Source: Thalassospira mesophila | GTDB lineage: Bacteria; Pseudomonadota; Alphaproteobacteria; Rhodospirillales; Thalassospiraceae | NCBI RefSeq assembly: GCF_002115755.1 | Contig: NZ_JFKA01000001.1 | Location: 1 to 64,000, forward strand | Direction: 5' to 3' | DNA: 64,000 nucleotides | In this document: piece by piece, positions 46,056 through 54,627 of the stretch | Layout: the number at the start of each line of letters is the position of its first letter | Position numbering within the stretch: the stretch's first letter is position 1 | Translations under genes and position numbers: made by a program | The notes under the pieces: generated by a model | The model's input: the letters and a program-made list of their open reading frames with translations, nothing else | What the model was told of the DNA's origin: nothing | Database searches by the model: none

Positions 46056-46736
46056 CTAGCGCGACGCCACACCCAGATCGGATGCAACCAGATCAGCCCA
46101 TTTGGCCGGTTCGCGCATGTCGGTATTGGCCAGTTCGGGGCGGCGCATACGGGCCTTGTTAAACAGTTGCAGCCGGTCGCCGGGCGACATCTGGCGCAAC
46201 CGCACCAAGGCCTTTGCCATAACGGCATTGGGGGCTGTTGCCGGTTTTTGAAAACTTTGTTCCACCAGTTCCAGCCGGCGTTCGGCCCAGTTACGGCTGG
46301 CCACAACATCGGCAATCAGGCTGCGTAAATCACGCACCACCGGGAATGTTTTTTGCCGAATATGGGCCAGCGATACCGTGGCTTGCCACACCGGTTTTTC
46401 CACACCTTGCAAATAACGCCAGTAAATGCGTTCGCGCGAGGTGATTTTCTGGTTGGCAGGAAGGGGAAAATGGCCGCCCAGTTCGCATAGACCATCATGG
46501 AACTGTTTTTGACTGACCGGGGCGTGGCATTGGTTAAAATGGTCCCGCAGGGCCAAAACCGCACCAATGGCACCGCGCGCCGGGCGCATCGTGCCGATGC
46601 CGTGCAAATCATCGCGCAGCCATTGGGGCACGTCCTGCCCGGATAAAAGGAAATCGATAATTTCCGCATGCCCGCCATGGGCGGGGGGCGGTGTTTGCAC
46701 ATAATGGGGCAAACGAACCTGTTTTAAAGTCTCCAT
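46056..46736 (-). CDS. Unrecognised 226-residue protein inside the cob block
   Basis: A long open frame on the coding strand of the operon, between cobN and cobO, with good coding character in that frame. The protein has no signal peptide or membrane helix, is basic and Trp/His/Arg-rich, and opens METLKQVRLPHYVQ. I do not recognise a fold or conserved motif. It begins after 223 bp without clear terminator. Position suggests, but does not prove, a link to B12 synthesis or cobalt handling. It could also be a widely conserved hypothetical gene by chance within the block. Confidence 0.75.
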   Translation of the reverse strand: METLKQVRLPHYVQTPPPAHGGHAEIIDFLLSGQDVPQWLRDDLHGIGTMRPARGAIGAVLALRDHFNQCHAPVSQKQFHDGLCELGGHFPLPANQKITSRERIYWRYLQGVEKPVWQATVSLAHIRQKTFPVVRDLRSLIADVVASRNWAERRLELVEQSFQKPATAPNAVMAKALVRLRQMSPGDRLQLFNKARMRRPELANTDMREPAKWADLVASDLGVASR

Positions 46737-46959
46737 TGCGGCCTCCTGCCTTGGGCCTGGCGCATTTTAACCGGCTGTGTTCGCCGCTGCGTCCCGGCCC
46801 CTAATGGGGTGACTCTTCGCCCAACCAAGGGTTAATAATCTATTAACGCATAAATCACCCGTTTTCGAAACGTTAAACTTTACCCAAATGTTCCGAAATG
46901 CCACTTTTTGGGGTCAAATCGCCAGCCAACCACAATATGCAGGTGCTACGATATTGTTT
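46737..46959. other. Region downstream of cobN, AT-richer than flanks
   Basis: 223 bp containing an AT-rich patch around 46830-46880 that could promote the 46736 gene (minus strand). No terminator hairpin for cobN was found. Confidence 0.35.
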
Positions 46960-49900
46960 CTATTTCGATTTAATTTCCAGATCCACTGCAACGCTGTTGC
47001 GCTTTGGTTGCCATAACCCCCGGTCAATGGCCTCGGCCAGCCGGTCGCGAATGTCTTTAAGGGCATCGGGGTTATGGGTGGCGATAAAATCGCGCACCGC
47101 GTCGTCACCCAGATAGGCATCATAGACCAGATCAAAATGATGGTTGGCGACACAGCGCGCGGTCGCGGCAAAGGCAAACAGGTAATCTACCGTTGCCGCC
47201 ATCTCGAACGCGCCCTTATAGCCGTGGCGCATCACGCCCGCGATCCATTTGGGATTCACCACGCGCGCACGTACCACACGGGCAATTTCTTCGTCCAAAG
47301 TACGGATTTTCGGGCTTTCGGGGCGGGAATGGTCATTATGATAAACCACCGGTTGCTGGCCCGATATATGGCGCACCGCCGATGTCATTCCGCCTTCGAA
47401 CTGATAATAATCGTCGGAATCGAGCAAATCATGCTCGCGGTTATCCTGATTATGAACAATGGCATCCACCGCCCCCAACCGGGTTTCAAAAACATCGCGG
47501 GCGGCCTCACCGCTGGCCCCGTTGCCATAGGCATAACTGCCCCATGCCAGATAGGCATCGGCAAGATCGGCTTCGTTTTCCCACAGTTTTTCATCGATCA
47601 TCGCCTGCAAACCGGCCCCATAGGCCCCCGGTTTGGAGCCAAAAACCCGAAACGCCGCCTGTCGTTCGGCCAAAACGGCATCGACACCATCGGCTGTCAG
47701 CTTGGCTGTTTCGGCGCGAACCCGCACGGCAATCGGGTTCATGTCGGCGGGTTCATCGCGCAGGGCGGCCACCGCGCGCACGGCACTGTCAAACAAATCG
47801 ATCAGGCCGGGAAAGGCATCACGGAAAAAGCCGGAAATGCGCAGGGTAATGTCAATGCGCGGTCGGCCCAATAACGTGATCGGGATAATTTCAAACCCGG
47901 TCACCCGGCGCGATGCGGAATCCCATGTTGGTTTCACCCCCATCATCGCCATCGCCTGGGCAATGTCATCGCCGCCGGTGCGCATGTTGCTAGTGCCCCA
48001 CACCGACAAGCCAAGGGCCGCAGGCCATTCGCCATGTTCCTGCACATGACGTTCCAGCAACAATTCGGCCGACTTCCACCCCAATTGCCAAGCTGCCGGG
48101 GTAGGCACCGTTCGGGTATCAACCGAATAAAAGTTCCGCCCGGTCGGCAAGACATCGGGCCTGCCCCGTGTCGGCGCGCCCGATGGCCCCGGCTCGACAA
48201 ACTTGCCCGCCAGCCCGCGCAAAAGCCCGTTAATTTCAGCAGCCCCGCACTGGATTATGGCCGGGCGCAGGGATGTTTCGATATCGTAAATAACATCCGT
48301 GGTCTGAACCCATTCAACGGGTGCGAATTTTTCCCCCGCAACCAAATCCATTGCCAGCAATTCCAGCCGCTCCACCGTATCGCCATTGGTGCGCCATGCC
48401 CCGCATACCGCATCATAATCACACAAGACCTGCGGGCGGTCCCCTTGCCACACATCGCCCATAATACAATCAAGCGGGTCAAACGCCGCTTCAAGGTTTG
48501 GCAGCAAATCGCGCACCAGCGCACGGTGCAGCGAAGCCGTTGCCCCGGCATCCTTGCCACGCGGCAGGCGGGCAAGGGCCACCAGCAAATCGGTCAACAG
48601 GCGTCCTTCCGGGGCTTTGCCAAAAATGTGCAAGCCGTCACGGATTTGCAATTCTTTCAGCTCGCACAAATAATTGTCGAGTTTTGCCAAGGCAGATTCT
48701 TCGTCTTCGCCCGGTGCAATGCCGCAATCGCGGTCCAGCCCGATGCGCACAGCCAGTTCCAGAATATCGCGCTTCAAAATCTTTAACCGGCGCGGATCAA
48801 CCGCCGCGGCCTCGTAATATTCATCAACCAAAGCTTCCATATCCTTAAGCGGGCCGTAACTTTCGGCACGGGTAAGTGGCGGGGTAAGGTGGTCGATAAT
48901 CACGGCCTGTGCGCGACGTTTGGCCTGTGTGCCTTCGCCCGGATCGTTAACGATAAACGGGTATAAATGCGGGGTGGGGCCAAAAACAGCCTCGGGAAAG
49001 CAATTTTCCGATAAGGCCAGCGATTTGCCCGGCAGCCATTCCATATTGCCATGTTTGCCAAAATGAATAATGGCATGGGCATCAAAGCTGTGCCGCAGCC
49101 AGATATAAAAGGCGAAATAGCTGTGCGGTGGCACCAGATCAGGCGAATGATAACTTTCTAACGGGTCGATATTATAGCCCCGTGCCGGTTGCAGCCCGAT
49201 CACGACATTGCCCATGGGCACAATCGATAAAACAAAATCTTCCTGTGCTGTCCGATAAAACGGGTCTGTTTCCGGCGCGCCCCAACGATCAGTAACCTGA
49301 GTACGAATAGAAACGGGCAGGGCCGCAAACGCCGCACGATAATCGGCCAGCGGCAAAGTCACACGCACTACACGCTGACCCAGCGATTTAAAATCATTGG
49401 TTGGCCCGGCTTTGACCCGGGCAATCAAATCCGCGCCATCATCGGGCATGTCGCACATATCATATCCGGCGGCCTGCATGGCGTGCAGGGTTTCCATCAT
49501 CCCCGCAGGCGTATCAAGGCCCACCCCGTTGCCAAGGCGGGCATCGCGGTTAGGGTAATTTGCCATCACCATGGCCACCCGTTTATCGGCCACCGGGGTT
49601 TGGCGCAACCACACCCAGTTTGCCGCCAGTCGGGCCACAAACCCCACCCGGTCGGCCACCGGGATATATTTAACCAGATCGATTTGTGTTAACGCATCAC
49701 GCCCGGCAGATCCCTTAAACGAAATGGCGCGGGAAAATATCCGTCCGTCCACCTCGGGCAGGGCGACATTCATGGCGATATCGCGTGCGGCCAGCCCGTT
49801 CACCCCATCGCGCCATGCCGCCTCGCTGCCACCCGATAATACCACCTGCATCACCGGTGCATCGACCGCGTCAAACGGGCCTTCGCCGCGCACGGCACCG

Positions 49901-50736
49901 GGCACGGCAAGGGCAAAACCAGTGGTATTTAAAATCAGGTCTGATCGCGATTGCGCCAGCCAGTCTGCCACCAGGGCCGCTGCCACCGGGTCCTTCAAAC
50001 TGGAAACAAAAACCGGCAGGGCGTTAATCCCGGCCCCGTCCAGCGCGCCAATCATGGCGTCAATCACATCAAGATTACCGGCCTGAACCAGCGCACGGTA
50101 AAACACAATTGCCGCCACCGGGCGATCTGCGTGCCATTTGGTCCCAATTTCGGCCAGCGACACACCCGTCGTGCCGGGCCAATAGAGACCGGCCTTAACC
50201 AAGGAGGCCGGGGGTTGCCAGTGCCAGTCGGCATCAGGGGTCAAGTGTTCATAAACATATCGCAACAAATTGCTGGCATTGCCCGGCCCGCCTTCGACCA
50301 GATACCGCCAGATTTGTTGCCACGCCTGACCTTTCAGGGTTGAAAGCGAAAGCATGTCGCCATCAGGCTGGTCATCGCCGGGCAGCAAAACCAGCGGAAT
50401 ATCACGGTCGCGCGCATGGGCAACCAGTTGTTCAACGCCGTATTCCCAATAACCACGCCCGCCCAGCACCCGCACAATGATAAACCGGGCATGGGACACC
50501 ACATCATCAAGATACAGATCAACCGACATGTTATGGCCCAGCTGCAATAAACTGGCCAGGCGCAACGACGGAATATTGCCGTCAAATTCCGCATGTAAAC
50601 CGGTTTGCGCCGATGCCAGACAGGCCAGTTCGGATTCTGCCGCCGACAGGATAACAACATCGCCGGGGCTTTGCCCCAGATCGACGGCTTCGCTGCCATC
50701 GGTGATCGTGCCCGGCTGTGCGGCAAGTAAGTGCAT
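46960..50736 (-). CDS. cobN: Aerobic-type cobaltochelatase subunit CobN
   Basis: 1258 residues, the normal size for CobN/BchH-type chelatase large subunits. Family motifs include PNRDARLGNGVGLDTPAGMM, HFGKHGNMEWLPGKSLALSE, and TGRNFYSVDTRTVPTPAAW. It inserts Co into hydrogenobyrinic acid a,c-diamide together with the AAA+ subunits CobS and CobT, which are not in this window. The presence of CobW next door is typical of the aerobic pathway. It starts 116 bp after cobW, beyond an intrinsic terminator (50800-50840). Confidence 0.95.
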   Translation of the reverse strand: MHLLAAQPGTITDGSEAVDLGQSPGDVVILSAAESELACLASAQTGLHAEFDGNIPSLRLASLLQLGHNMSVDLYLDDVVSHARFIIVRVLGGRGYWEYGVEQLVAHARDRDIPLVLLPGDDQPDGDMLSLSTLKGQAWQQIWRYLVEGGPGNASNLLRYVYEHLTPDADWHWQPPASLVKAGLYWPGTTGVSLAEIGTKWHADRPVAAIVFYRALVQAGNLDVIDAMIGALDGAGINALPVFVSSLKDPVAAALVADWLAQSRSDLILNTTGFALAVPGAVRGEGPFDAVDAPVMQVVLSGGSEAAWRDGVNGLAARDIAMNVALPEVDGRIFSRAISFKGSAGRDALTQIDLVKYIPVADRVGFVARLAANWVWLRQTPVADKRVAMVMANYPNRDARLGNGVGLDTPAGMMETLHAMQAAGYDMCDMPDDGADLIARVKAGPTNDFKSLGQRVVRVTLPLADYRAAFAALPVSIRTQVTDRWGAPETDPFYRTAQEDFVLSIVPMGNVVIGLQPARGYNIDPLESYHSPDLVPPHSYFAFYIWLRHSFDAHAIIHFGKHGNMEWLPGKSLALSENCFPEAVFGPTPHLYPFIVNDPGEGTQAKRRAQAVIIDHLTPPLTRAESYGPLKDMEALVDEYYEAAAVDPRRLKILKRDILELAVRIGLDRDCGIAPGEDEESALAKLDNYLCELKELQIRDGLHIFGKAPEGRLLTDLLVALARLPRGKDAGATASLHRALVRDLLPNLEAAFDPLDCIMGDVWQGDRPQVLCDYDAVCGAWRTNGDTVERLELLAMDLVAGEKFAPVEWVQTTDVIYDIETSLRPAIIQCGAAEINGLLRGLAGKFVEPGPSGAPTRGRPDVLPTGRNFYSVDTRTVPTPAAWQLGWKSAELLLERHVQEHGEWPAALGLSVWGTSNMRTGGDDIAQAMAMMGVKPTWDSASRRVTGFEIIPITLLGRPRIDITLRISGFFRDAFPGLIDLFDSAVRAVAALRDEPADMNPIAVRVRAETAKLTADGVDAVLAERQAAFRVFGSKPGAYGAGLQAMIDEKLWENEADLADAYLAWGSYAYGNGASGEAARDVFETRLGAVDAIVHNQDNREHDLLDSDDYYQFEGGMTSAVRHISGQQPVVYHNDHSRPESPKIRTLDEEIARVVRARVVNPKWIAGVMRHGYKGAFEMAATVDYLFAFAATARCVANHHFDLVYDAYLGDDAVRDFIATHNPDALKDIRDRLAEAIDRGLWQPKRNSVAVDLEIKSK

Positions 50737-50772
50737 AAAACGAAACCTGTCTGGTAAAATGGGCGTCGAAAT

Positions 50773-50798
50773 ACCGGCAGAGGCAAAACCCTGCCGGT
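50773..50798 (-). repeat. Hairpin in the cobW-cobN spacer
   Basis: ACCGGCAG (50773-50780) and CTGCCGGT (50791-50798) form a perfect 8-bp stem, between the terminator and the cobN start. It could be an mRNA processing or stability element. Confidence 0.5.
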
Positions 50799-50799
50799 C

Positions 50800-50840
50800 A
50801 AAAAAACAGGGCGGGGTAACGCAATATCATCCCCCCGCCC
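50800..50840 (-). terminator. Rho-independent terminator between cobW and cobN
   Basis: On the minus strand GGGCGGGG (50840-50833) pairs with CCCCGCCC (50816-50809), then TG and seven T (50806-50800). It lies directly after the cobW stop, so cobN may be expressed by read-through or from its own promoter. Confidence 0.85.
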
Positions 50841-50852
50841 GTACTATCTTTT

Positions 50853-51893
50853 TCAGGCGGCCAAAATGGCCTTGGCAATGGCGGACTGGTCCATATCGTG
50901 CAAGCCAATCACCACCAGACGCGACTGACGGGTTTCACCTTGCTGCCACGGGCGATCAAAATAGCGCTGAAACCGTTCACCAACCCCTTGCACCACATGG
51001 CGCATGGCCTTGCCCGGCACATTGACAAACCCCTTGATGCGCAGCACGTCAAAGTCACGCACCACCGCGATCAGGCGTTGTTCCAGTGCTGCCGGGTCGG
51101 TAACGTCATCGAGTGTGACGACGAAACTTTTAAAATCATCATGATCGTGTTCATGGCCGTCATCATGGTGGGATGGGCGGCTATCAAGGTCATCCTCGGC
51201 GGCGGCACCCAGGCCTAACAAAACGGCATTTTCAATCCGCGCATGGTCGGTCGATATGATCTTGACCGAGGGGCGCTTCAGCTCTGCCCGAATATCGGCT
51301 TCAACCTTGGCCAGTTCGTCACTGGTTAAAAGGTCGATCTTGTTAAGAACCACCATGTCGGCACAATGAAGCTGTTCTTCAAACAGTTCCTCCAGCGGGC
51401 TTTCATGGTCCAGATTATCATCGGCTTCGCGCAGCGCCTGAACCGCATCATGGTCATGGGCAAACAACCCGTCACGCAGGGCAGCAGCATCCAGCACCGC
51501 CACCACACCATCGACCGTAACGCGCGAGCGGATTTCCGGCCAGTTGAACGCCTTTACCAGTGGCTTAGGCAGGGCCAGACCAGAAGTTTCGATAACGATA
51601 TGATCTGGCGGGGTATCACGATCGAGCAATTTTTGCATGGTCGGCACAAAGTCATCGGCAACCGTGCAGCAAATGCAACCGTTGGACAGCTCGACCACAT
51701 CTTCCTCGGCACAGCCTTCAATGCCACAGCCATTGATGACTTCCATATCAACGCCGACATCGCCAAATTCATTAATGATCAGGGCAATGCGTTTGCCACC
51801 GGCATTTTGCAGCATGTTACGGATCATGGTGGTTTTGCCAGCCCCCAAAAAGCCGGTAATCACGGTAGCGGGAATTTTACCCAAATGCGCCAT
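50853..51893 (-). CDS. cobW: CobW family GTPase / metallochaperone
   Basis: 346 residues of the COG0523 G3E GTPase family. P-loop GAGKTT at 17-22, the metal motif CICC at 73-76, IETSGLALP, and a His/Asp-rich stretch (about 238-255, SHHDDGHEHDHDD). The C-terminal CobW_C domain includes RIKGFVNVPG. CobW is needed for aerobic B12 synthesis and is thought to deliver cobalt to CobN. It starts 49 bp after cobP and precedes the terminator. Confidence 0.95.
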   Translation of the reverse strand: MAHLGKIPATVITGFLGAGKTTMIRNMLQNAGGKRIALIINEFGDVGVDMEVINGCGIEGCAEEDVVELSNGCICCTVADDFVPTMQKLLDRDTPPDHIVIETSGLALPKPLVKAFNWPEIRSRVTVDGVVAVLDAAALRDGLFAHDHDAVQALREADDNLDHESPLEELFEEQLHCADMVVLNKIDLLTSDELAKVEADIRAELKRPSVKIISTDHARIENAVLLGLGAAAEDDLDSRPSHHDDGHEHDHDDFKSFVVTLDDVTDPAALEQRLIAVVRDFDVLRIKGFVNVPGKAMRHVVQGVGERFQRYFDRPWQQGETRQSRLVVIGLHDMDQSAIAKAILAA

Positions 51894-51942
51894 AGTCTTT
51901 AAATCCTTGATAAAATCGGATGTTCAAACATCGGATATGAAA

Positions 51943-52470
51943 TTATTTAACTGCCATCGGAATGCCCGCAACCACCAGGGTCACCCGGCTGGCAAGGGCG
52001 GCAATGCGTTGATGCAAGCGCCCGGCATGGTCGCGAAAGGCCCGTGCCATGGCATTTTCGGGCACAATGCCAAAGCCAACCTCGTTTGACACCAGCAATA
52101 CTGGTAAAGCCAGCCTTGGCAACAGATCGCACAGCTGATCTATTTCCTGATCAATATTGTCTTCATTGATCATAAGGTTGGTCAGCCACAGGGTCAGACA
52201 ATCGACCAGAACCGGTCCTTCGCTGTCGTGATCAAGGCGCGACAGCACCGCGCATAAATCCAGCGGTTCCTCGATCGTCGCCCAAAGCGAGCCACGGCGT
52301 TGTTTATGATGGTTGATCCGCTCGACCATTTCATCATCCCAGGCGCGACCGGTGGCAATATAGGTGCCCCCGCCGGCAGCAACGACCAGATCTTCGGCAA
52401 ATTTGCTTTTGCCAGAACGCGCGCCCCCCAAAACAAGGTGAACGCCGTTTTCAATGACAGTTGGGGCCAT
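51943..52470 (-). CDS. cobP: Adenosylcobinamide kinase / adenosylcobinamide-phosphate guanylyltransferase (CobP/CobU)
   Basis: 175 residues. P-loop LGGARSGKSKFAE (GGARSGKS at 15-22), YIATGRAWDDEMVERINHH, and VLVDCLTLWLTNL followed by VSNEVGFGIVPE are the classic CobU motifs. It phosphorylates adenosylcobinamide and attaches GMP to give adenosylcobinamide-GDP. ATG 52470 follows AAGGA; longer frames upstream run through the riboswitch and are not coding. First gene of the riboswitch-led operon. Confidence 0.95.
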   Translation of the reverse strand: MAPTVIENGVHLVLGGARSGKSKFAEDLVVAAGGGTYIATGRAWDDEMVERINHHKQRRGSLWATIEEPLDLCAVLSRLDHDSEGPVLVDCLTLWLTNLMINEDNIDQEIDQLCDLLPRLALPVLLVSNEVGFGIVPENAMARAFRDHAGRLHQRIAALASRVTLVVAGIPMAVK

Positions 52471-52493
52471 GGCCCGTTTGTTCCTTGCGCTAT

Positions 52494-52540
52494 GGTCTCC
52501 ACCCGAGACCCGATTGCAGTTGATCCCGCGATCCTCGCGG
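52494..52540 (-). promoter_or_regulatory. Expression-platform hairpins before cobP
   Basis: Two hairpins lie between the aptamer and the cobP start: CCGCGA/TCGCGG (52526-52540) and GGTCTC/GAGACC (52494-52510), the latter next to the ribosome site. This points to translational control. Assignment as expression platform is inference. Confidence 0.6.
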
Positions 52541-52544
52541 TTAT

Positions 52545-52728
52545 CGCCTTTGGCAGGTTTCCTGGCTTCGGGCATGTCGGTTATTTCCCTTCCCAAAGGA
52601 TTTTCAAAGCAATCCTTCAGTGGGCGGCAGGGCAAGCCCACCACAAATAACCCGTCCCGATACAGTTGCGGGGGCAGCACCGGCCTTGCACCGGATTTCC
52701 CATCACCAAACAGCGACGCACCCTAGCC
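52545..52728 (-). ncRNA. Cobalamin (AdoCbl) riboswitch upstream of cobP
   Basis: On the minus strand the consensus elements occur in order: TCCGGTGCAAGGCCGGTGC, GCCCCCGCAACTGT, a CCACTGAAGG-type segment and the B12 box AGCCAGGAAACCTGCC (52567-52552). These are the conserved core of the cobalamin riboswitch class. It would lower expression of the cobP-cobW-cobN-cobO-cobQ block when B12 is plentiful. The 5' border is approximate. It is the only such element found in the window. Confidence 0.95.
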
Positions 52729-52740
52729 CAAAAGACTCCT

Positions 52741-53202
52741 CAATAGAAGAGCCCGCATCACGCCCGCAAATTTCGCCCATTAGGCGCACGGAGGATTTTG
52801 CGCAGTCGTCATGGTTGTTATTTATAATAAAATCAGCAGGTTGGGAAAAATTCATGCCCCGGATCAAATCCTGCTTGCCCGCAAGAAATCGCGACTTGTC
52901 CGGCGGGTTTAAAACGGGCCGGTTTCTGCTGATTTTGCATTGTAAAAGCGGTTGGAAATATCAATCCCGGGCGAAGGATCCGGGTACTCATACTTAAGGA
53001 ATACGGGGTTCCTAGACGAAAGGTCAGTATTTGTAAGAATTGATGTGTTGAGGACGGTATTCCTTTGAGAGAACATCACAACAACAAAAATACGGAATGG
53101 AATTTGCCGATATATCGAACACACCGGGAAAACCCGGGTGTAGGGGAACCGAGCGCTGTCTGCTGACCATCATTCCAGATAACAACAAAATTGTTTGTCC
53201 CA
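52741..53202. other. Structured intergenic region before an unknown gene
   Basis: 462 bp without a convincing gene; it must hold the promoter of the riboswitch transcript (minus) and of the 53203 gene (plus). Hairpins: AAGGAATAC/GTATTCCTT (52996-53004 with 53057-53065) and an ACACCGGG-AAAA-CCCGGGTGT stem at 53121-53141. They could belong to a structured leader for the 53203 gene. Confidence 0.4.
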
Positions 53203-53877
53203 ATGGCTTTAGAAAAATATGTCGAAAGAATTCGCGCGCAGGAACTCCTGATCTGGCAAACCACGTCGCGCCGTGACATGTGGACGAAGCTGCTTGATCG
53301 TCTGCAAAACGAGGCACCCTATTTCTCCAGTTTTCTGGCGCAACACGCAGACGAACAAGACGTGGTCTTGCGCCGTCGCCAGGTTCGCACGCTTTACAAG
53401 GCCAACCCCGAACTGGGTATGGTTGCGGCCATTATCTGGGCGCATGCCAGAGGCATCCGCGTCAACGCATTATCCTTGCTGGTCCGTGATTTGCAAGCTC
53501 TGGTGACTTTGTTTGATCGCGATAATTTTGACGACGACGCCTTGAACCATTTGCTGGGCCAGCCCGGCATTTCGGTGCCCACCGCCAGCAAAATGCTCTC
53601 GGCCTGTGGCAAAAAATACGGCGGCATTCCGGCCGCCATTCTTGACGATGCCATTTCGAATGCCATCGAAAGTTCCGAGTTTGCCGAAGATTTTCCCCGC
53701 ACCAATCGCTTGCGCGGCAAAACCCGCAGCCGCCCGCTGGAATATTACAAATCCTATCTTGCCGATCTGCATGACCTTGCCGTGCAGCACGACATTGGTC
53801 ACGATAACCTCGACCGGTTTTTGTCTGAATTCGCCGCCAATGCCAGCAGCGACGAACACGCCCGCAAATCAGCCTGA
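53203..53877 (+). CDS. Unrecognised helical 224-residue protein
   Basis: A soluble, mostly helical protein with no signal peptide or membrane helix; features such as RRRQVRTLYKANPELG and GVPTASKML do not identify a family for me. The frame is long and composition fits the surrounding genes. ATG 53203 has no clear ribosome site; a TTG at 53191 is an alternative. It is convergent with cobC and separated from it by a strong inverted repeat at 53893. Confidence 0.7.
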   Translation: MALEKYVERIRAQELLIWQTTSRRDMWTKLLDRLQNEAPYFSSFLAQHADEQDVVLRRRQVRTLYKANPELGMVAAIIWAHARGIRVNALSLLVRDLQALVTLFDRDNFDDDALNHLLGQPGISVPTASKMLSACGKKYGGIPAAILDDAISNAIESSEFAEDFPRTNRLRGKTRSRPLEYYKSYLADLHDLAVQHDIGHDNLDRFLSEFAANASSDEHARKSA

Positions 53878-53892
53878 TCCGCCCGAATCAAA

Positions 53893-53925
53893 CCGGCCAT
53901 TGTTCCTTATACCCGCAATGGCCGG
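53893..53925 (+). terminator. Hairpin between convergent 53203 gene and cobC
   Basis: CCGGCCATTG (53893-53902) and CAATGGCCGG (53916-53925) form a perfect 10-bp stem. The minus strand reads TTTGATT after it, so it may terminate cobC; the plus strand lacks a T-run. Confidence 0.6.
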
Positions 53926-54009
53926 GCGGTTACGGGATCACACGCGCCCTATAGCCTTCAAAGGCACCTGCTGTGTCATGCCCATCGATGAGCGGGACAA
54001 GGGGCAACA

Positions 54010-54627
54010 TCAGCCCACACCCCCCAGATTAATGCCGCCAATGCGCCATCCCGCATTATCTGGCGCATCAAGATAATCCAGCCGGGTAACCGACAAAGGC
54101 GGAATGTCAAACATCAAGGCCCGCTCGGGCGCAAGCCCCAGAATACCTGCCAGAATGGCGCGAATTGTGCCGCCATGCACAACGGCGACAATGTTTTTCC
54201 CCGTATAATGCCTGTTCAGCGCGCGAAATACCGGGTTAACCCGATCAATTAACTGGCCAAAACTTTCCCCTTCCGGCGGCTGCGCATGGGCGTAGTCATC
54301 CCAAAACGCCTGGGTTTGCGGGGCAGGGATATCGTCCCAGCACAGACCCTCCCATGCGCCAAAATCCTGTTCGGCCAATTCTGGGACAATATGAATATCG
54401 GACAGATCCATAAAATTACCCGCCAGCCGTTTCATGCTTTCAACGCTGCGCGACAAATGACTGGTAACTGCAACGGCATCGGCGGGAAGCATCGCTGCCA
54501 CACGGGCAAGGGTTGCCTCATCATCAAAAACGGCAGGCAAATCGCTGCGCCCATAGATCACACCACGCGGATTATCGACCGGTGCATGGCGCACCAGCCA
54601 CCAGCGGGTCAGGGTCAAATCGTTCAT
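54010..54627 (-). CDS. cobC: Histidine phosphatase, probable alpha-ribazole phosphatase (CobC)
   Basis: 205 residues of the histidine phosphatase superfamily: LVRHAPVDNPRG with catalytic H14, ELAEQDFGAWEGL, and VVHGGTIRAILAG with the second His. Its start overlaps the end of cobV by 4 bp (ATGA), so it is translationally coupled to it. In this context it most likely removes phosphate from alpha-ribazole-5'-phosphate or AdoCbl-5'-phosphate. Confidence 0.88.
   Translation of the reverse strand: MNDLTLTRWWLVRHAPVDNPRGVIYGRSDLPAVFDDEATLARVAAMLPADAVAVTSHLSRSVESMKRLAGNFMDLSDIHIVPELAEQDFGAWEGLCWDDIPAPQTQAFWDDYAHAQPPEGESFGQLIDRVNPVFRALNRHYTGKNIVAVVHGGTIRAILAGILGLAPERALMFDIPPLSVTRLDYLDAPDNAGWRIGGINLGGVG

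Noticed and set aside
52471..52680. N-terminal extension of cobP to 52680
   Set aside because: The extension is encoded by the cobalamin riboswitch; the CobU family starts near ATG 52470.
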